DNA of 64,000 nucleotides from Capsaspora owczarzaki ATCC 30864 (lineage: Eukaryota > Opisthokonta > Filasterea): positions 1,886,100 to 1,950,099 of the forward strand of contig NW_011887293.1 in NCBI RefSeq assembly GCF_000151315.2, read 5' to 3'. The position numbers were made by a program, and so were the translations under genes. The notes under the pieces were generated by a model. That model saw nothing but the letters and a program-made list of their open reading frames with translations, searched no databases and had not been told where the DNA came from. Of this stretch, positions 58,001 to 64,000 are shown one piece after another. How positions within the stretch are numbered: position 1 is the first letter of the stretch; every line of letters begins with the position of its first letter.

Positions 58001-58378
58001 GAGCAAGCTCCCACTGCTCAGCTCCAAAGCCGGCTTCTCTGGAAAGGCGGACTGTCGACAAACTTGCAAGCAGCACTGCTACAAGCACCAGTCGATGATG
58101 ATCTCACCTTGATGGACCGTGACGACATGGACGAGACAGATGGAGACAGTGGAGCACGGCAACGCCGGTCTATTTCTGCAGCGGCCGTCCGTTCCAAGCG
58201 CAGCAATTTACAACGCGGTGCCGCCTCTCTGATGATCGTTTCGACCGCGACTCACCAGCGAGTCGTGTCTTTACTCCAAGAGTCTCAACTCCAGTCATTC
58301 CCCATTGCGAACTGGCGTTCCGATTTCCACACCGCGCGCATTTTGCAAGTGTACGAGGCGCTCCGTACAGCTTCCTAG
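55084..58378 (+). CDS. FAAP100-like Fanconi anaemia core complex protein
   Basis: Exons 55084-55236, 55323-55501 and 55585-58378 give 1041 residues (human FAAP100 881). The order of features fits FAAP100: an N-terminal beta-propeller with LLACAGQAVVVHCAAQRLHV, TLVLLANGAVYAL and an acidic insertion; LLELHEPIVAVFPI and AVAVVGCFGRVALLFATPT; a LLILSSRGHLFSHDL blade; then a helical segment ETRLKAAAVRNAQTQRLSHL, VEIQLDNLAAVPLAPDWSVL and LEHGLPSNSSLTFHVPFERL, ending HTARILQVYEALRTAS, which resembles the human QRLLQVYRQLR end. In animals FAAP100 dimerises with FANCB to hold the FANCL ubiquitin ligase for crosslink repair. Similarity is spread out and moderate; FANCB shares the architecture, so it is the alternative. 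Confidence 0.6.
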
Positions 58379-58574
58379 TCGCAGCGACCTTTTTGAGAAT
58401 TGCTGCGAATTACTGTTGTCATTGTTTGACAGTCTCAGAGTTTCAACACCCACCCAATCTTTCGCAATTACATCCTTCCCTCGACTCTGCACATCCTAAT
58501 ACATAATCCGAGTCACACACAGTCCTGACTTTTCTTCTACTTGTTTCATCCTCTTCTATTTTTTTCCACATCCA

Positions 58575-58744
58575 ATGCGCGGCGACTCGCTCGATGAGCG
58601 GCTCGACTATTACTATGAGTTTGTCTCGCAAACCGTGCTGTCTCAGCAGGACCCCGTGAGCGGCCTGTTCCCGACCTGCCGTGCGTGGCCTGCGCACACG
58701 TCGCCCCACCAGCGCTGGTTTGTGCAGCAGCGAGCTCAACTCGC

Positions 58745-58806
<62 letters not shown>

Positions 58807-58862
58807 TTGCGACTCCGCAACCAGCAACCGCCGACGATCCAACAACCGCCCCAGGAGCAGGA

Positions 58863-58893
<31 letters not shown>

Positions 58894-61800
58894 CAACACC
58901 AGCAACAGCAGCCCACCACGCGCAGCTGCACTTGGACACGACGATCGCGGCGGCAGAGAACGAGCACGCGCAGTACCAGCGGCTGCTCGATGCGGACGCG
59001 GCGGTCGAGGTGAGCCAGGACGCCTGGGTGCGCGACACCGTGTACACTTCCATGTGCATCTGGGGCCTTGCGATTGCGATGCGGAAGCGGCACGACGAAG
59101 GGACGCGGGCCCGGGCGTACGAGCTCGAGCAGTCTGCCGTCAAGGTGATGCGCGGCCTGCTGTTTGCCATGATGCGCCAGGCCGACAAGGTCGAGCGATT
59201 CAAGCATAGCCAGTCTGCAATGGACGCGCTCCATGCAAAGTACAACCTGCACAGCGGCGCGTCGGTCGTCAAGGACGCAGAGTGGGGTCATCTCCAGATT
59301 GATGCCACTTCGCTGTACATCCTGACGCTGGCACAGATGACCACCGCGGGCTGCCACATCATCTACACGCTGGACGAAGTCGCGTTCATCCAGAACCTCG
59401 TCTACTACATCCAGGCCGCCTACCGCACGCCAGACTATGGCATCTGGGAGCGCGGCGACAAGACTAACCACGGCTTGCCAGAGCTCAACGCCAGCTCCAT
59501 TGGCATGTCCAAGGCCGCCCTCGAAGCCATCAACAATGTCGACTTGTTTGGATCGAGGTAAAGGGGGAAGCTCGAGGTCGTCGGCGGGGGGGGGGAGGAG
59601 GTCAATCGTCTCGTTGTTGTTTCATTCACTCACTTCTTGATCGTTACTCTCTTACTTGACTCTTTTGGACGTGTTTTTGTGTTCTTGTTGTTTTTGGCTC
59701 TTGTTGTCGTTGTTGTTATTTCTCTTTCTGCATTACAAAGTGGAGGCCCCAACTCGGTCATCCATGTGCTGCCGGACGAAATCAGACGAAGCAACGCATC
59801 GCTTTCTTCACTGCTGCCGCGCGAGTCCATCTCGAAGGAAGTGGACGCTTCGCTGCTGAGCGTGATTAGCTTTCCCGCGTTCGCCGTGGAAGACGAGCGT
59901 CTGTCCGAGCTCACCCGCAGCCGCATCATTCGCAAGCTGAAAGGCAGGTACGGATGCAAGCGCTTTTTGCGCGATGGCTACCGAACGGTGGTCGAAGACA
60001 CGCAACGCCTCCACTACGATCCGGCCGAGCTCAAAGTGTTTGAGAACATTGAGTGCGAGTGGCCAGTGTTTTTCGTCTACCTGATCCTGGACGGCATTAT
60101 TTGTGGCAACACGCGACAAGTGCAAGAGTACAAGGCGCTCCTCCAGCCGTTGTTGATATACGACGACAACGGCTTCCCCCTTGTGCCCGAGCTCTTCTAC
60201 GTTCCTTCCGACCGCGTGGAAGCAGAGCGAGCACAGCCTCACTCCCAAACCCGGCTCCCGAGTGCAAAGCTGCCTCTGAACTGGGCGCAGTCACTCTTCA
60301 TTCTGGGGTGCCTTCTCGATGAAGGGCTTCTTGCGATTGGTGAGATCGACCCGCTCCATCGCCGGCATTCAACCGTTCCGCGCCCGGACTTGGTGGTGCA
60401 AGTGGCTCTCGTTTCCGCAGACCAAGAAACGCAGCGCATTCTTGAAAGTTTTGAAATTGAATCGCAACTTCCCCATGAAGTCCCTCTGCAAATCATCAAG
60501 GCGCACGACTTGAACGAGGCTTACAGCGACATGGGTCGCTGCGATGCGCTGGGCCTCACAGGCCGTCTGCAGGAAAGCATGGGCTCGCTCAGCACCAGCA
60601 AAGTGTATGCCATTCGCGATCGACTCTACGTGTTTACACCGCAGTTTTCCGAGCACAACAGCTTTTACATGTCCTTGGACGACGTGTATATTGTCGAGGA
60701 AATCAAGGCCTATTTGTCGTATCTCCGTGCCAACTGGCGACTGGTGGGGCGTCCCACAATGACGCTTCTTCTCGAACGCAGTGCACTTGGCGACCATCCA
60801 AGCCCGACGAGCGCGTCCATCAGCCTCTTTCGCAGCCTGCAAACCGGCACCTGCGAAGGTGTGCGTGCTCGTCTGGCGCCTTTGTCGCAGCTTCTCACCA
60901 CGTCGTGCGTCGAGCGCCTAGGCTTCTTGGACGACTCTGCGTTTGAATTTTCGCCGCGCTCTATCGTGCAGCGAGCAATCCCGCGGCTAAAGTTTGATCT
61001 CGAAGAGACGCGCAGGCTGTTCAATGTCGATTTAGTCGATTCTTCCGAACGACGCGAAAACTCTCAACGGACCAGCGTGACGGGTGTGATGCTCCGCAGT
61101 CGCCGTGTACAAACGCGTAAGAGTAGTGTTTCTTGGTTGTCCTTTTGGTATTTTTTGTTTTCTTGCTTCTGAAAAGCGAAACAACAATGTGGCACTTGGA
61201 ATGCACTTTCATTTGGTTAAAAGTTGTCAAACTGATCTCTTCCCCCTGTTTCTTTTTCTGCCATGCAGAAGAGCCAAGCTCACAGGCTGGCGTTGACGAC
61301 GATCGCATTCTGCAAGAGCTGCGACAGTCCAGCACGCTGCAAGATCAGATTGACATTTTACACCATCTGGCAGTCAAACACGGTTTGCAGTTTGACACGC
61401 GGCTGCTTGATGCCGATCAGGCTGCTGGCCCACTGACAACGGCGGCGGCTGCAGCTGCCGCAACTGCCAGTCCTGGCATGTCCACGCTGGCCGCAAGCGC
61501 CTTGTCACCCATCACTGTCGAGAAGCTTCTTCAGGAAGTCTACGAGCGAGCTGGCCAAATGAAGCTGTGGTCGATTGTCCGTCATGCCGCCGGTCTGCTC
61601 CGCAAGCGCGTCGACACTCTTGCCCAAGCCGTCACACAGCTGTTGCTGCGACAAAAGCATGTTTCGGTGGGCGTTGCGCCGACGGAGCAGTTCATTCCCG
61701 CGCCGCTGCCACCGGAAGACATCAACAAGATGATCCACAGCTCATGCGGCCACAATGTCAGCATGGCCGTGCTGACGCAGGAGATTCTCTTGTATCTCAA

Positions 61801-62818
61801 CATGTTCATTCGAACCGAGCCCGTCCTTTTCAGCGAAATTTTGCGATTGCGCGTTGGTCTGATTATCCGCGTGATGGCTTTGGAGCTGTCTGCGGGCAAT
61901 CCTGGTGTCAATGCCGACGAGCAAGACTTTGAGCGGCTGATGCGCCTGTCTCCCTTTGAAGTGAAGCAGTTGCTGCATCAGATCTTGAGCGGCAGCGAAC
62001 CATTCCGTGCTCAGCAGCAGCAGGCGTCACAAGCTTCCTCCTCTGCTGCTGCTGCTACTGCTGCTGCCGATGGACTCGTGCGGCCGTTGCAAAACCAGAT
62101 TTCGGAGAATGCGCCAGGAGCCAGCTCGGGCTTTGCAAGTCGCCAAGACTCGGAATTGCCCAGCCATCCAGGCCAGCACGCCGATCTCGAAATCGAGGCG
62201 CTGATTGCTATGAACCAAGAGTCGAGCGCTGGTAGCACTGGCCCCGTCAATCAACGCGGACAGTGGATCCGTCGCCGCCGGATTGACGGCACGTTGAACC
62301 GAGTCCCGGTCAAGTTCTACCCGAAGGTGTGGCGCGTGCTGGAGCGCTGCACGGCCATCGAGACCCATGGCTATGTGCTCCCGCACCACCCTACCGTGCA
62401 GGAAATGACACCGGGCGAGCTCAAGTTTGCCTTGCGCGTCGAATCCATGCTCAGCAGCATTTCCTTGCCAGAATACCGCCAAATAGTTGTGGAGACGCTG
62501 ATGATTGTGTCGCTCGTGGTCGAAAAGCTGCTCAACTGGCGCCTCGAAGATTTTATTCACGTTGACCGCGTGATCGACAAGGCAGTGGATCTCTTTGCCA
62601 TCGAGCTGAACGACCGCCGCCACAAGGTCTATTTGCGCCACTACGAGCTCAAGCAACTTCCCTTCATCCCTCCCGCCTCACTGACCACCACTCAACTCCG
62701 CGAGGCCTTTTACGACTCTGCGCCCAGCGGTCGCTACGGCACCATGACGTATCTCGCCAAGGCTGTTCGCGAAATGTACAGCCACTCTTTCGAGAGCTCT
62801 AATTGCGTCACTTCTTGA
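58575..62818 (+). CDS. Phosphorylase b kinase regulatory subunit (alpha/beta type)
   Basis: Exons 58575-59557, 59741-61116 and 61269-62818 give 1302 residues. The glucoamylase-like N-domain reads [24 protein letters not shown], then a polyQ/Thr/Ala insertion (about 55-135), then [58 protein letters not shown] and [17 protein letters not shown]. Next come [14 protein letters not shown], the ALLRDGYRT-like [19 protein letters not shown] and [16 protein letters not shown]. The C-terminal domain has [39 protein letters not shown] and [20 protein letters not shown] and ends NCVTS, a possible CaaX prenylation site. It restrains the kinase subunit in the calcium/cAMP-controlled kinase that activates glycogen phosphorylase. 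I cannot decide between the alpha and beta subunits. Confidence 0.95.
58746..58805 (+). repeat. (CAG)n run encoding polyglutamine
   Basis: About 20 pure CAG codons open the low-complexity insertion of the phosphorylase kinase subunit. A second CAG/CAA stretch near 58861-58890 is read in another frame and encodes Ala and Thr. Confidence 0.92.
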
Positions 62819-63077
62819 AGCGCGCGAGTTGCGAATGGTGTTTTGTTGTTGTTGCCGTTGTTGTGAATGCTGTTGTTGTTGCTGTTGTTGTTGATGATGT
62901 TCAGAATTTGATTGTGGTGTTCTTTCCTTGTCTGTTTGTTTGATTGCTTGTTTGGCTGTTGCCACTTCTTGTCTGGCTGTCTGTGCTGCCACGGATGAAA
63001 ATCAGATGGAAAATCCTGAAAATCGCAATTTTCAACAAGTACATTGATAAATAGTTGGGAACGTGCATGCCATGATA
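62819..63077. other. Convergent intergenic region
   Basis: The 259 bp between the stops of the phosphorylase kinase and carrier genes consist mainly of GTT/GTTGTT repeats (62840-62900) followed by T-rich sequence. No gene is seen. Confidence 0.6.
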
Positions 63078-64000
63078 CTACAACGAATTCAAGCCGCACC
63101 AAAACCGAAGGCGCTCAATCAGCATGAACGTGATGACCGTGTGAGGGCCGAGTCGCAACCACGCAGGCACCCAACCCTTCATGAAGGCTCGAGGCCCTTC
63201 TTGTTGCAACGTCTTGCGGAAGCAGTCCATCGAGCCCTGGTATTTGCCCTCGCGGTCTTGCATGACGCGGGTTTTGACGCAGTCCGCAGGCGTGCTGGCT
63301 GTTGTGGTGACCAGTCCGGCGACGAGGCTGGCTGCAAAGTGAAGCGTCAAGCCTTCTGGCATGCCGAGTTGTTTGCGCAGCAGCTCGTTCTTCACCAGGT
63401 CGTACGTGCCGATTTGGCTCGACGAGACGATGGCAGCGCGAATGACGTTTGGCCCGACTCCCCGCCACAGCCCGGCAATGCCTTCCTCTTGTGCAATTCG
63501 AACGAAAGCGTCCAGCGTGTGTTTATATGGTGTGCGCGTCACGGTGGGCAAAGCACCAGCGGCTGCTGCAGTAGCGCGCGCACGAACGGCCGTTTCTGTG
63601 TGCACGGCAGGCTGTTGTGTGTACACTGGCAAGACGCCGCCGGCGGCAGCAGCAGCAGCGGCAGGATGAGCTGTTGCAATAGGCACGACATGGATGTGCG
63701 TGGGAGCTGTAGCGGTAGTGATAGCAGTGCCTACAGTTGGCAGGACGGTTGGCAGGACGGTAGGTTTCGTCGCTGCCGCTGCCGCTGCCGATGCTGCCTG
63801 TTTGGCTGCAGCTGCGGCCGCATGACTTTGCATCTGCGTCTTGACCACATCCGTTGGCGTGGAGACGACGCTGGCGATGCTTCCACTGACAATTCCGGCC
63901 GTGAACATGGCCAGTGTCTGCGATCCAAGCTGCGCTGCGAATTCGTTTCGCAGCGGTTCGTACAGTCCCAAGCGAATGGAGCCGTACGTGAGCTCTCGCA
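63078..64000 (-). CDS. Mitochondrial carrier (SLC25), 5' end outside window
   Basis: The frame stays open to the window edge, so only the last 307 residues are visible. The fragment opens RELTYGSIRLGLYEPLR, the end of the first carrier repeat in the UCP/dicarboxylate/oxoglutarate branch. The second repeat has STPTDVVKTQMQ (P-x-D-x-x-K signature), and the third STPADCVKTRV. TPYKHTLDAFVRIAQEEGIA, GLWRGVGPNVIRAAIVSSSQ and FMKGWVPAWLRLGPHTVITF are the matrix helices and even-numbered TMs. Between VKTQMQ and TPYKH sits an Ala/Thr/Val-rich insertion of some 100 residues, odd for this compact fold. The protein should exchange a dicarboxylate or similar anion, or protons, across the inner mitochondrial membrane; the exact substrate is uncertain. 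Confidence 0.88.
   Translation of the reverse strand, partial: RELTYGSIRLGLYEPLRNEFAAQLGSQTLAMFTAGIVSGSIASVVSTPTDVVKTQMQSHAAAAAAKQAASAAAAAATKPTVLPTVLPTVGTAITTATAPTHIHVVPIATAHPAAAAAAAGGVLPVYTQQPAVHTETAVRARATAAAAGALPTVTRTPYKHTLDAFVRIAQEEGIAGLWRGVGPNVIRAAIVSSSQIGTYDLVKNELLRKQLGMPEGLTLHFAASLVAGLVTTTASTPADCVKTRVMQDREGKYQGSMDCFRKTLQQEGPRAFMKGWVPAWLRLGPHTVITFMLIERLRFWCGLNSL

Noticed and set aside
1-64000. Search by eye for transposons, viral fossils, CRISPR arrays, rRNA and spliceosomal RNA genes
   Set aside because: No reverse transcriptase, transposase, capsid, long terminal repeat, spaced repeat array or known RNA signature was recognised on either strand; an eye search can miss diverged or short elements.

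Overview
The window is nuclear DNA from a eukaryote with GC-rich exons, A/T-rich homopolymer-laden introns and closely packed genes. I can resolve 20 protein-coding genes and about 90 introns, nearly all short and GT-AG. The gene set (LZTR1, forkhead factor, EMC10, POLA2, XRCC3, HFM1, a FAAP100-like protein, an augmin HAUS7-like protein, phosphorylase kinase regulatory subunit) is opisthokont/holozoan in character. It comes with a Zn2Cys6 factor, an HMG-box factor, a tandem dihydroneopterin aldolase and many polyQ/polyA tracts. I infer a unicellular relative of animals, perhaps a filasterean such as Capsaspora; the sequence itself does not prove the species.

Layout. 1-1929: 3' part of dihydropyrimidine dehydrogenase (+). 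2503-5630: seven-TM protein (-). 6894-11180: forkhead factor (-). 11838-13150: VTT/TMEM64-type membrane protein (-). 13958-16261: SNX-BAR sorting nexin, nine exons (-). 16422-20646: LZTR1, eight exons (-). 20996-21921: signal-anchor polyQ protein (-). 23295-26426: BAR-SH3 protein (+). 26660-28070: Zn2Cys6 protein (+). 28338-29859: HAUS7-like (+). 29853-31861: XRCC3 (-). 31978-35296: POLA2 (+). 35449-36954: EMC10 (-). 36955-39558: no recognisable gene. 39559-40737: HMG-box protein (+). 41008-43463: aldehyde dehydrogenase (+). 43661-44878: tandem dihydroneopterin aldolase (-). 45242-52083: HFM1/MER3 helicase, 25 exons (+). 52272-54924: secreted phosphoesterase (-). 55084-58378: FAAP100-like (+). 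58575-62818: phosphorylase kinase alpha/beta (+). 63078-64000: mitochondrial carrier, cut by the window end (-).

Neighbourhood logic. Four genes concern DNA replication or repair (XRCC3, POLA2, HFM1, FAAP100-like). XRCC3 and POLA2 are divergent with 116 bp between start codons, while XRCC3 and the HAUS7-like gene overlap tail to tail by 7 bp of coding sequence. I saw no tRNA, rRNA, CRISPR array or transposon.

Exon boundaries were placed by hand from splice consensus, reading phase and family resemblance. For every complete gene the summed exon length is divisible by three; individual boundaries may be off by a base or two. Family assignments come from remembered conserved motifs, not from any search.
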